A stretch of DNA of 23,436 nt. It comes from Lachnospiraceae bacterium UBA3638. Its GTDB lineage: Bacteria; Bacillota; Clostridia; Lachnospirales; Lachnospiraceae. The stretch lies in contig DFKT01000021.1 in NCBI GenBank assembly GCA_002373595.1, positions 1-23,436 on the forward strand. The letters are read 5' to 3'. The position numbers and the translations under genes were made by a program. Below, piece after piece: positions 16,730 to 23,436 of this stretch. The notes beneath the pieces are model-generated. The model was not told the DNA's origin, did not search any database, and saw nothing but the letters and a program-made list of their open reading frames with translations. How positions within the stretch are numbered: position 1 is the first letter of the stretch; each line of letters starts with the position of its first letter.

Positions 16730-18143
16730 ACTTAAGGGGATAGGAGATCACAATCCGGTAATGACCTGGAGATTCGGAGCCGATCCGTGGGCTCTCGTAT
16801 ATAACGGGAGAGTATATCTCTATATGACCGGAGACTATCCTGAGTATAACGAGAACGGAGAACTTAACGAGAATACATATTCCAAGATAAATACGATAAC
16901 CTGTATCTCATCGGCTGATCTTGTTAACTGGACGGATCATGGCGTGATCCATGCGGCAGGAGAGACAGGTGCGGCAAAGTGGGGCGGAAACTCATGGGCT
17001 CCCGCAGCTGCATATAAAAGGATAAACGGAAAGGATAAGTTCTTCCTTTATTTCGCAAACAGCGGAAACGGGATCGCAGTTCTGTCTGCGGATAGTCCGA
17101 CCGGACCTTTTACGGATCCCATTAACGGACCGCTCATCTCGAGACATACACCTGCCTGTGCGGAGGTTACCTGGCTCTTTGATCCGGCAGTACTTACCGA
17201 CAACGACGGAAAATCATATATCTATTTCGGAGGCGGAGTTCCTTCGCCCGACAAGGCATCGGATCCGGGAACAGCCCGCATGGCTAAGCTCGGTGATGAT
17301 ATGATAAGCCTTGACGGAGACCCGATCGCAATAGAGGGTGTATCTTATCTGTTTGAGGACTCCGGTATCAACCGTCTCGGAGATAAGTATTATTATTCAT
17401 ACTGCTCGAATTTCAGCATGACCGAGGAAGCCAGAAAAGAACTCGGATTCGATGACGGCGAGATCATCACGATGGTTTCCGACAAGCCGCTCGGTCCCTT
17501 CAGGATGAGAAAGGGTGTGCTTAAGAATCCGGGATTCTTCTTTGAAAAGGGCGGAAACAACCACCATTGCATGTTCGAATTTAACGGAAGTTTATACATC
17601 GCATATCATGCGCGTATACTTGAGGAGAAGATGGGATTCCTCAAAGGATACAGAAGCACGAATATCGACAAGATGACTCTGGATGCTGACGGAGGTCCTG
17701 CTGTTGCAACCGGTACGAGAAAGGGCGTAGAGCAGATCGGAAGTCTTGATCCTTACAAGGCTGTAAAGGCAGTTACGATGGGTAATGCAGCCGGCATAGA
17801 TACGGAGAGAGCGGACGGACCTGAGGGCGGATTTGCTGACAGCGCATGCGAGAATATGATCCTTACGGGTATAAAGGACGGAAGCTGGACCTGCGTATAC
17901 GGAGCCGACTTCGCAGACAAGGCACCTTCCAAGATAATATACAGTGTGTGCGGAAAGGGAAGCGGACACGTAAGTGTAAGGACGGATAAGCCTGACGGTG
18001 AGGAGATCGCGCTTATCGAAGTGAATGCCGACGGCAAGGCGGATATCGAGACTACGCTGGTTAAATCCGTAAGCGGCAAGAAGGATATCTACTTCGTATT
18101 TGAAGGAGAAGGATACAAGCCGGTAGAGTGGAAGTTTGTATAA
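16713..18143 (+). CDS. Intracellular glycoside hydrolase family 43 (arabinofuranosidase/xylosidase-like)
   Basis: GH43 enzymes remove arabinose or xylose from plant cell wall oligosaccharides using a five-bladed beta-propeller. From the chosen start the protein is 476 residues. The catalytic triad is visible: Asp24 in GADPWA (general base), Asp157 in FDPAVL (pKa helper) and Glu215 in LFEDSG (general acid). The last ~120 residues look like a CBM6-type beta-sandwich, as in arabinoxylan-active members. There is no signal peptide, so it should act in the cytoplasm on imported oligosaccharides. The start overlaps the EamA stop by 17 bases and has a perfect ribosome site. No sugar transporter or other sugar enzyme is nearby, so its place in this amino acid operon is odd. 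The exact substrate is not decided by the sequence. Confidence 0.87.
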   Translation: MKPISELKGIGDHNPVMTWRFGADPWALVYNGRVYLYMTGDYPEYNENGELNENTYSKINTITCISSADLVNWTDHGVIHAAGETGAAKWGGNSWAPAAAYKRINGKDKFFLYFANSGNGIAVLSADSPTGPFTDPINGPLISRHTPACAEVTWLFDPAVLTDNDGKSYIYFGGGVPSPDKASDPGTARMAKLGDDMISLDGDPIAIEGVSYLFEDSGINRLGDKYYYSYCSNFSMTEEARKELGFDDGEIITMVSDKPLGPFRMRKGVLKNPGFFFEKGGNNHHCMFEFNGSLYIAYHARILEEKMGFLKGYRSTNIDKMTLDADGGPAVATGTRKGVEQIGSLDPYKAVKAVTMGNAAGIDTERADGPEGGFADSACENMILTGIKDGSWTCVYGADFADKAPSKIIYSVCGKGSGHVSVRTDKPDGEEIALIEVNADGKADIETTLVKSVSGKKDIYFVFEGEGYKPVEWKFV

Positions 18144-18172
18144 AGTGACATTATTGGGCAGGCAAGATTACC

Positions 18173-19666
18173 ATGGTATTTAGCTCGGTCATTTTTTTGA
18201 ATATTTTTTTCCCGATCGTACTGGTTATATACTATACGGTTTCCCGTCTGACCGATCGTGATGCCACACGCAACCGGCGTGCCAAAAATATCACCTTGCT
18301 GCTGGCATCCATCGCTTTTTACGGAGCCGGCGGGTACAAGTATCTGCTTCTTCTTGGCGCTGTCTTGCTCATCAATTATTTTGGGGGACTTGCGACCGAC
18401 TCACTTCCGTCCGGGAGGAACCGCCTCGCACTGCTCATCACAGTGATCCTGGATCTGGGTTTGCTATTTTGTTTCAAGTACCTTAATCTGTTCGTTCTCA
18501 CTTATGAGAATCTACAGCTGATCATCACCGGAGATGCCGCTGCCGGATGGCAGAACCTGCTGACTTTAACCCGCACGGGGGCACTCTCCTATGTTGATAT
18601 TGCATTGCCTATCGGCATCTCTTTCTATATTTTTCAGTCGATATCATACGTTGCGGATGTCTATCGAAAAGAGGCTATAGTTCAACGTAATTTCTTTGAT
18701 TTTGCACTGTATGTATCCTTCTTCCCGCAGCTCATTGCAGGTCCTATTGTCAAATACAGTGATATCGCATCACAGATCCGGGACCGACAGGAGACTCTTT
18801 CTTCCGTAGAGTCCGGAATCACGCGTTTTATCTACGGTCTGTCCAAGAAAGTCCTGATTGCCAACACAGTAGCAGTGATCGCCGATGATATCTGGGCTCT
18901 TGAGATAAAGGGGCTCGGAGCCTCCATCACCTGGCTCGGAGCGATCTGCTATACGCTTCAGATCTATTTTGATTTCTCCGGATATTCGGACATGGCCATC
19001 GGACTGGGACGGATCTTTGGTTTTAACTTTAAGGAGAACTTCAATTATCCATACATCTCCGGATCGGTTCAGGAATTTTGGCGCAGATGGCACCTTTCCC
19101 TTTCCACCTGGTTCAAGGAATATGTCTATATCCCCCTCGGAGGAAGCCACTGCTCAATGGCAAAAACGATCCGTAACATCTTTCTCGTTTTTCTGCTCAC
19201 GGGAATCTGGCACGGCGCTAATTTCACCTTCCTTGTGTGGGGCCTTATTTATGCATTGTTCCTTATCGCGGAGCGACTGTTCCTGCGTAAACTATTACAG
19301 AAAAAATATGCACGTATCCCGGCGCATCTGTACACTCTCTTTGTGGTGATCATCGGATGGGTTTTCTTCCGCTCGGATCACATTTTGCAGGCGTTCGAAT
19401 TCATCCGTGAGATGTTCCGCACCGGAAACGGAGAATACTCCGTCTTTTCATTCCTTTCGATGAAGGGGATTATCGCGATCACAGCCGGTATCCTGCTCAG
19501 TTTTCCGATCTACCCCGCCTTGTGCGCCCGCATAAAAAACTTACCGACTCGTACGCAAAACTTTTGGAGATCCGCCGGATTGGTATGGCAGTTTTTGCTG
19601 CTTATTGTATCGATCACCGTGATCGTCAGCGGTTCCTACAACCCGTTTATCTATTTCCAGTTTTAG
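18173..19666 (+). CDS. MBOAT family O-acyltransferase (AlgI/DltB-like)
   Basis: Membrane-bound O-acyltransferases pass acyl groups, usually acetyl, across the membrane to cell-surface polymers. This 497-residue protein begins with the family's usual hydrophobic lead (MVFSSVIFLNIFFPIV) and has roughly a dozen hydrophobic segments. Conserved blocks include FWRRWHLSLSTWFKEYVYIPLGG with His307 and TGIWHGANFTF with the catalytic His347. The next gene encodes the secreted DHHW/AlgX-like partner, the usual two-gene arrangement. Composition differs from the neighbours: 23 of 26 Arg codons are CGN, while neighbouring pth and GH43 use AGA/AGG for 9 of 11 and 11 of 14. No good ribosome site precedes the ATG. 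Both points suggest separate origin by transfer. The acceptor polymer (exopolysaccharide, teichoic acid or peptidoglycan) is unknown. Confidence 0.92.
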   Translation: MVFSSVIFLNIFFPIVLVIYYTVSRLTDRDATRNRRAKNITLLLASIAFYGAGGYKYLLLLGAVLLINYFGGLATDSLPSGRNRLALLITVILDLGLLFCFKYLNLFVLTYENLQLIITGDAAAGWQNLLTLTRTGALSYVDIALPIGISFYIFQSISYVADVYRKEAIVQRNFFDFALYVSFFPQLIAGPIVKYSDIASQIRDRQETLSSVESGITRFIYGLSKKVLIANTVAVIADDIWALEIKGLGASITWLGAICYTLQIYFDFSGYSDMAIGLGRIFGFNFKENFNYPYISGSVQEFWRRWHLSLSTWFKEYVYIPLGGSHCSMAKTIRNIFLVFLLTGIWHGANFTFLVWGLIYALFLIAERLFLRKLLQKKYARIPAHLYTLFVVIIGWVFFRSDHILQAFEFIREMFRTGNGEYSVFSFLSMKGIIAITAGILLSFPIYPALCARIKNLPTRTQNFWRSAGLVWQFLLLIVSITVIVSGSYNPFIYFQF

Positions 19667-19676
19667 GAGATATGCA

Positions 19677-21134
19677 ATGAATCTTAGCAAAATAAAGATC
19701 ATACTTTTTGTGACGGTGCTGATCCTTCCGACGATCCTGTGGATCGCCCTGGGGGTTGTCGCCCCGTCACTGCGCAGCGAACTGGATTATGATCTTGGAG
19801 AGAAAAGAGATAAAACAGAAGTTTCATCCATTGCGGAACTGTCCGGTTCAGGCACCGTACTGTCGGATTATTTTGCAGACAGGGCGCCCTTCCGCAGCCT
19901 TCTGATCACCACGTATCAGAAAGCGGAAACAGCACTGGAGTCCGCGTACGAAAAAGGTATCAAACCTGCAGCCATGGCTATGATCTACGGATCAGGCACC
20001 ACTGATGTAAAGACAGCATCGGGGGATGCTTACGAGCAGCTGTTTGCGGAAAGCGAGACACCCGTGGACGAGACTGTTTCCGGTGATGGCACGTCTGCAG
20101 AATCCGCCCCTGAAGTGGCTGAACCGGCAAAGCACATACATGACTATGTTATTACCGCAACCGTAGAAGCGGATTATGACACATACGGCTACACTGAATA
20201 TATCTGCTCGGAATGCGGTGAAACGCGTATCAAATGGCAGGACAAACTCGTTGATAACAGTTATCTGGCACCCGATGTCAGAAACTCTGTGACCATCATC
20301 GGAAGGCGGGAATGGCTCTTTCTCTACGGCTATGGAAACATCCCTTACTACCAGGCTACCAATCTGCTGACCGAAGAGGAAATGGCGGAGTATGCGCAAA
20401 AGCTGCAAACACTTAAAGATCTGTGCGACGATCGAGGCATTACGCTTGCCGTTCTCTTTGTTCCGAACAAGGACCAGGTGTATTCGGAATATATGCCCAG
20501 CTTTCAGGTTGAGGACGAGTACAAACGCGTAGCCCGTTTAACAGATTATCTGAATGAGAACACCACAGTTCCTGTCTCTTACCCAATCGATGAACTGATC
20601 TATATTGACAGATACTGGCGCTCCTATTATAAATATGACACCCATTGGAATTCTTTGGGTGCATATATAGGTGTGCAGGCGCTCTACAGCAAGCTGGACA
20701 TGGAGGTCACCGATCCTCTCACACTGGAGATTGCATCTTACGATCGCGGCGCCATAGGCGATCTGCTGGCTCTCGGCGGACTGGACGCATCACAATACTC
20801 CTCTGACGTTGGATATGTGATCCCGTACAAACTTGACGTGCCTGTCACTTATGAAACAAACGGGAATGTGGAAACCACCAATATTTACCGCACTGAATCC
20901 GATTGCGGCAACGATCTGCAAATGGTTCTTTTGGGGGATTCTTACAGATGTGCAATGATCGAGTTCCTTAAAAAGGATTTCTCACGGTGCCTGATACTGC
21001 ACCGGGATTATATCGAATCTGTTCGCGACGATCTGCTTTCTGCGGATGTTATCGTACTACAGGCTGCAGAACGCTACGACACACGTATTTTCAATTCTGT
21101 CGATTATCTGATCGAACTGTATTCAAACAACTGA
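19677..21134 (+). CDS. DHHW/AlgX-like surface acetylation protein with a CxxC insert
   Basis: This 485-residue protein has one N-terminal membrane helix (about 7-29) and an extracytoplasmic SGNH-like domain. The DTHW motif is at 321-324 (Asp321, His323) and the nucleophile block GDS at 420-422 (Ser422). These are the catalytic signatures of AlgJ/AlgX and DHHW proteins that accept acetyl groups from an MBOAT partner. An AGGAG site overlapping the MBOAT stop precedes the ATG, and the pair is surely co-transcribed. An unusual insert of about 40 residues carries HxH (His153, His155) and CxxC (Cys177, Cys180). It resembles the small putative metal-binding repeats of Lachnospiraceae surface proteins. 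Arg codon use is mixed, with 15 of 21 CGN, again unlike the neighbours. A strong terminator follows. Confidence 0.85.
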   Translation: MNLSKIKIILFVTVLILPTILWIALGVVAPSLRSELDYDLGEKRDKTEVSSIAELSGSGTVLSDYFADRAPFRSLLITTYQKAETALESAYEKGIKPAAMAMIYGSGTTDVKTASGDAYEQLFAESETPVDETVSGDGTSAESAPEVAEPAKHIHDYVITATVEADYDTYGYTEYICSECGETRIKWQDKLVDNSYLAPDVRNSVTIIGRREWLFLYGYGNIPYYQATNLLTEEEMAEYAQKLQTLKDLCDDRGITLAVLFVPNKDQVYSEYMPSFQVEDEYKRVARLTDYLNENTTVPVSYPIDELIYIDRYWRSYYKYDTHWNSLGAYIGVQALYSKLDMEVTDPLTLEIASYDRGAIGDLLALGGLDASQYSSDVGYVIPYKLDVPVTYETNGNVETTNIYRTESDCGNDLQMVLLGDSYRCAMIEFLKKDFSRCLILHRDYIESVRDDLLSADVIVLQAAERYDTRIFNSVDYLIELYSNN

Positions 21135-21141
21135 TAATACC

Positions 21142-21171
21142 AAAAGAAGCACGCGGTGCTTCTTTTTCTTT
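21142..21171 (+). terminator. Bidirectional intrinsic terminator after the acetylation genes
   Basis: An 11-bp perfect stem (21142-21152 with 21156-21166) has a 3-nt GCG loop and continues into a T-rich tail. A-rich sequence on the other side gives a T-run on the reverse strand too. It ends the forward gene block and may back up termination of the reverse ohrR transcript. Confidence 0.9.
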
Positions 21172-21218
21172 TCTGTATGAATAGTAAGATTGCAAATTTT
21201 GAGTATAAACAGCAAACA

Positions 21219-21240
21219 GCCGGAGCAAGGATGCTCCGGC
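21219..21240 (-). terminator. GC-rich hairpin downstream of ohrR, probable terminator
   Basis: An 8-bp perfect stem (GCCGGAGC at 21219-21226 with GCTCCGGC at 21233-21240) has a 6-nt loop. On the reverse strand it follows the ohrR stop by about 15 bases and is followed by an interrupted T-rich stretch. There is no T-run on the forward strand. It is a moderate terminator for the gpx-ohrR unit. Confidence 0.5.
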
Positions 21241-21255
21241 GCAGATAAGATAAAA

Positions 21256-21693
21256 CTATTTCTCTTCTCCCAACAGTTTATAAGCCAGTCGGTAGAGTTC
21301 TTTTGCCTCCTTCTCCGTCAGAGGATTGTTCTTGCATGACAGAGAAAGGGGTATTTCTTTGCACTTTTCTTTGAGTTTATCACCTTTGGCGGTGATCTTT
21401 ATGATCGTAACGCGTTCATCCTCTTTCGAACGGCTTCTTGTGACGTAGCCATTCTTCTCCAGATTCTTTAGGAGGGGAGTGAGAGTGCCCGCATCAAGGT
21501 GAAGGGTAGCACCGAGTTCGCCGACACTCACACTCTCTTTTTCCCAGAGTACCATGAACACGATGTACTGGGTATAGGTAAGACCGAGAGGTTTCAGATA
21601 AGGAGTATAGCTGTTGACTATACTGCGCGCACAGGCATAGAGCGGAAAGCATAATTGATTTTCAAGTTTTAACTGTTCGTATGGCTGTGACAT
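21256..21693 (-). CDS. ohrR: MarR-family organic peroxide sensor (OhrR-like repressor)
   Basis: OhrR is a dimeric winged-helix repressor that leaves DNA when a reactive cysteine is oxidised by organic hydroperoxides. This 145-residue protein has the diagnostic LENQLCF block with Cys15. It also has Tyr29 and Tyr40, the same positions that hold the reactive thiolate in Bacillus subtilis OhrR. The recognition region LGATLHLDAGTLTPLLKNLEKNGYVTRSRSKEDER is typical of the subfamily. An extra Cys21 lies close to Cys15 and could take part in disulfide or mixed-thiol chemistry. The gene starts 10 bases after the peroxidase stop, with AAGGAG overlapping the junction, so the two are one operon. The regulator would repress its own operon through the palindrome at 22308-22344. 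That target is inferred from position. Confidence 0.88.
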   Translation of the reverse strand: MSQPYEQLKLENQLCFPLYACARSIVNSYTPYLKPLGLTYTQYIVFMVLWEKESVSVGELGATLHLDAGTLTPLLKNLEKNGYVTRSRSKEDERVTIIKITAKGDKLKEKCKEIPLSLSCKNNPLTEKEAKELYRLAYKLLGEEK

Positions 21694-21703
21694 GATGTTC
21701 TCC

Positions 21704-22246
21704 TTATATGAGTGATGCGATACACTTCGCTACTTCTTCCATTTTAGCAGTGGGCTCAAATCTTGCAACTACATTTCCGTCCCGATCGATAACGAATTTG
21801 GTGAAATTCCATTTGATATCGGGATTCTTCCTGTAATCCTTATCGAGCTTGGAGAGCATCACTCCCATGGCCAGTGCGGCGGGACCTTTGCCGAATCCCT
21901 CAAAGCCCTTACTGCCCTTGAGGAAGCGGAAGAGGGGAAGCTCATCGGGACCGTTCACATCGGACTTCTTCATCTGAGGGAACTGAGTATTGTATTTGAG
22001 GGTACAGAACTGATGGATCTCCTCATCGTTTCCGGGCGTCTGTCCTGCGAACTGATTGCAGGGGATATCGACAACCTCAAATCCCTGCTCGTGATATTTC
22101 TCATACATATCTTCGATGTCTTTATAATGAGGTGTAAATCCGCATCCGGTTGCGGTATTGACGACAAGGACGACCTTGCCTTTGAAATCGCTCATGCTTA
22201 CTTCGGTTCCGTCGGGAGCGGGTACGGTATAGTCATAAAAGCTCAT
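21704..22246 (-). CDS. Glutathione peroxidase family thiol peroxidase (Cys type)
   Basis: This cytoplasmic enzyme reduces hydrogen peroxide and organic hydroperoxides. Bacterial Cys-type members usually draw electrons from thioredoxin instead of glutathione. The 180-residue protein has the peroxidatic Cys35 in TGCGFTPHY, Gln69 in the FAGQ block, and Trp146-Asn147 in KWNFTKF, which complete the catalytic tetrad. Cys81 in HQFCTLKY sits where the resolving cysteine of thioredoxin-dependent members lies. A perfect AAGGAGG ribosome site precedes the ATG. It is the first gene of the leftward operon with the OhrR-like repressor, whose usual partner is the unrelated Ohr protein, so a peroxidase replaces Ohr here. 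The promoter overlaps a long palindrome, which fits peroxide-induced expression. Confidence 0.93.
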   Translation of the reverse strand: MSFYDYTVPAPDGTEVSMSDFKGKVVLVVNTATGCGFTPHYKDIEDMYEKYHEQGFEVVDIPCNQFAGQTPGNDEEIHQFCTLKYNTQFPQMKKSDVNGPDELPLFRFLKGSKGFEGFGKGPAALAMGVMLSKLDKDYRKNPDIKWNFTKFVIDRDGNVVARFEPTAKMEEVAKCIASLI

Positions 22247-22275
22247 TTTGTTTCCTCCTTTTTAATTCTTCTTTG

Positions 22276-22297
22276 AAATCTTCTGTTGCGAAGATTT
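22276..22297 (-). repeat. Perfect hairpin in the peroxidase leader
   Basis: AAATCTTC (22276-22283) and GAAGATTT (22290-22297) form an 8-bp perfect stem with a 6-nt loop. It sits between the leftward promoter and the peroxidase start, in the untranslated leader, with no T-run after it on the reverse strand. It could be a second operator or an mRNA-stabilising structure. Confidence 0.4.
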
Positions 22298-22307
22298 GAT
22301 TTACTAT

Positions 22308-22344
22308 TTGACAAGATTATATTGTATCAAATATAATATGTCAA
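22308..22344. promoter_or_regulatory. Nested palindrome forming two face-to-face promoters and a candidate operator
   Basis: The outer arms are TTGACA (22308-22313) and TGTCAA (22339-22344). The inner arms are ATTATATT (22316-22323) and AATATAAT (22330-22337) around a GTATCA core. On the reverse strand this reads TTGACA-17-TATAAT, and on the forward strand TTGACA-18-TATAAT, so all four hexamers match consensus exactly. The reverse promoter would start near 22309 and serve the peroxidase and ohrR. The forward one would start near 22344 and serve the DUF3737 gene. The dyad symmetry suits a MarR-type dimer, and the adjacent ohrR makes OhrR the leading candidate. Binding itself is inference. Confidence 0.75.
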
Positions 22345-22406
22345 GAGGCAATTTGAGAATGACTAAAAATACAAAAGTGTGTTAAGATTATATAGGGTTT
22401 ATCCCG

Positions 22407-22412
22407 AAGGAG
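22407..22412 (+). promoter_or_regulatory. Ribosome binding site that fixes the DUF3737 start at 22418
   Basis: AAGGAG lies five bases before ATG 22418. A GTG 39 bases upstream in frame (22379) has no ribosome site and lies close to the predicted transcription start, so it is not preferred. Confidence 0.8.
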
Positions 22413-22417
22413 AATGT

Positions 22418-23254
22418 ATGGAGATCATTAAAGGAAAGAGTTTCGATGAGGAGAGAGCCCTCTACGGAAGCGATGGAGTAAGAGCGGAGGACTGCCGCTT
22501 CGACGGACCTGCCGACGGAGAGAGTGCTTTTAAAGAGAGCAGGAATATCGAAGCTGCGAATTGCTACTTTAATCTCAGATATCCTTTTTGGCATGATGAC
22601 AATCTCAGTATTGAAGGATGTGAGATGACGGATAAGTGCCGTGCTGCGCTCTGGTATTCCAAGAGGATACGGATCCGTGACACTAAAATGCACGGGATCA
22701 AGGCGCTCCGCGAGTGCGCCAACGTAACGATAGAAGGGACAGATATCATATCTCCCGAGTTTGGATGGTCAGTATCAGGCATCGCAATGAAGGCATCGCA
22801 GGCACAGAGCGAATATTTCATGATGAGATCCGATCACCTGACTTTCGACGGAGTGAAGCTTCAGGGCAAGTATTCATTCCAGTATATTACAGATTCCGTA
22901 TTTACGAACTGTAACTTCGATACCAAGGATTCTTTCTGGCATGCGAAGAATGTGATCGTAAAGGACAGCATTATAAAAGGAGAGTACCTCGCCTGGTATT
23001 GCGAGAATGTCACATTTGAGAACTGTATCATATCCGGCACCCAGCCTCTTTGCTACTGCAAGGGACTCAAACTGATCAACTGCAAAATGAAAAATGCAGA
23101 CCTTGCATTTGAGAAATCCGAAGTGGATGCAGAGATCACTAATAAGATGATCAGCATCAAGAATCCTGCGAGCGGTATCATAAGAGTCCGCGGAGTGCAG
23201 GAGACGATCATGGATGATCCCGAGGCAAAAGGCATCATAGAGATAACAGGATAA
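22418..23254 (+). CDS. DUF3737 family right-handed beta-helix protein
   Basis: This 278-residue protein has no signal peptide or membrane helix and should be cytoplasmic. It is built of short repeating strands with regular I/V/C/F positions (for example NVTIEGTDI, HLTFDGVKL, NVIVKDSII, NVTFENCII, GLKLINCKM). This is the pattern of a right-handed parallel beta-helix, seen here and typical of DUF3737. Many aromatic residues recur at rung turns (FWHDDN, FWHAKN, AWYCEN). About eleven Cys residues lie along the strands. No catalytic motif is recognised and the function is unknown. It lies divergent from the peroxidase-ohrR unit and shares its palindromic promoter region, so peroxide-linked control is possible. 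A DUF6472 gene follows after four bases. Confidence 0.8.
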   Translation: MEIIKGKSFDEERALYGSDGVRAEDCRFDGPADGESAFKESRNIEAANCYFNLRYPFWHDDNLSIEGCEMTDKCRAALWYSKRIRIRDTKMHGIKALRECANVTIEGTDIISPEFGWSVSGIAMKASQAQSEYFMMRSDHLTFDGVKLQGKYSFQYITDSVFTNCNFDTKDSFWHAKNVIVKDSIIKGEYLAWYCENVTFENCIISGTQPLCYCKGLKLINCKMKNADLAFEKSEVDAEITNKMISIKNPASGIIRVRGVQETIMDDPEAKGIIEITG

Positions 23255-23258
23255 GACT

Positions 23259-23436
23259 ATGGCAAAAGAAGAGAAAAAGATACGCGTCCAGGGACGCTGT
23301 GATGAATGCGCATATAATGAGTACGACGAGGATGACGAGGAATATTACTGCTCGGTAAACATGGACGAGGACGACTATTACAGATTCCTGACGAGCGGAT
23401 ATAAGGAGTGCCCCTACTTTAAGAACGGCGATGAGT
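23259..23436 (+). CDS. DUF6472-like small cysteine-rich acidic protein (3' end cut by window)
   Basis: The reading frame stays open to the window edge, giving 59 visible residues. It begins MAKEEKKIRVQGRCDECAYN and has Cys14, Cys17, Cys31 and Cys51 in a CxxC...C...CPYF arrangement, with a highly acidic middle (YDEDDEEYYC, NMDEDDYY). This matches what I recall of the DUF6472 family, short proteins with a probable metal-binding Cys set. The family is normally only slightly longer, so most of the gene is probably present. It starts four bases after the DUF3737 stop, so the two should be co-transcribed. The function is unknown. Confidence 0.7.
   Translation, partial: MAKEEKKIRVQGRCDECAYNEYDEDDEEYYCSVNMDEDDYYRFLTSGYKECPYFKNGDE

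Noticed and set aside
22379..22417. GTG start for the DUF3737 gene
   Set aside because: There is no ribosome site, while ATG 22418 has AAGGAG at ideal spacing.

Overview
The window reads as chromosomal DNA from a Gram-positive anaerobe of the Bacillota, most likely a Lachnospiraceae-type Clostridia. Supporting points are moderate GC, heavy use of AGA/AGG arginine codons, clear purine-rich Shine-Dalgarno sites, the pth-mfd pair, clostripain-type (C11) peptidases, a DHHW-type protein, and DUF3737 and DUF6472 family proteins. These family names come from recalled family signatures, not from a search, and the genus cannot be named from this sequence alone. I see no tRNA, rRNA, CRISPR array, transposase or phage gene.

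Layout. (1) 1-4255: an upstream terminator, then pth (peptidyl-tRNA hydrolase) and mfd (transcription-repair coupling factor). (2) 4268-9084: a candidate promoter and two adjacent membrane-anchored C11 cysteine peptidases. One carries a cytoplasmic zinc ribbon, the other a Gly-rich cytoplasmic tail. (3) 9127-12886: two overlapping half-transporter genes forming a heterodimeric ABC exporter with one degenerate ATP site. (4) 12917-15755: a well-formed promoter and structured leader, then a complete polar amino acid ABC importer (lipoprotein, permease, ATPase). An EamA/DMT transporter and an intracellular GH43 glycosidase follow with almost no spacing. (5) 18173-21134: an MBOAT O-acyltransferase and a DHHW/AlgX-like partner, probably for O-acetylation of a cell-surface polymer. 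Their codon usage differs from that of their neighbours. The forward block ends at a strong terminator (21142-21171).

(6) 21256-23436: a divergent stress locus. A thiol-type glutathione peroxidase and an OhrR-like MarR repressor are read leftwards. A DUF3737 beta-helix protein and a truncated DUF6472 protein are read rightwards. Between them lies a 37-bp nested palindrome. It carries a consensus -35/-10 pair on each strand, so the two promoters occupy the same DNA and probably share one regulator.

The most unusual items are the face-to-face palindromic promoter, the tandem anchored C11 peptidases next to a heterodimeric exporter, the leader of the amino acid importer (one pyrimidine block that can pair with three purine blocks, including the ribosome site), and the HxH...CxxC insert in the DHHW protein. 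No wholly unknown multi-gene system is proven by this sequence.
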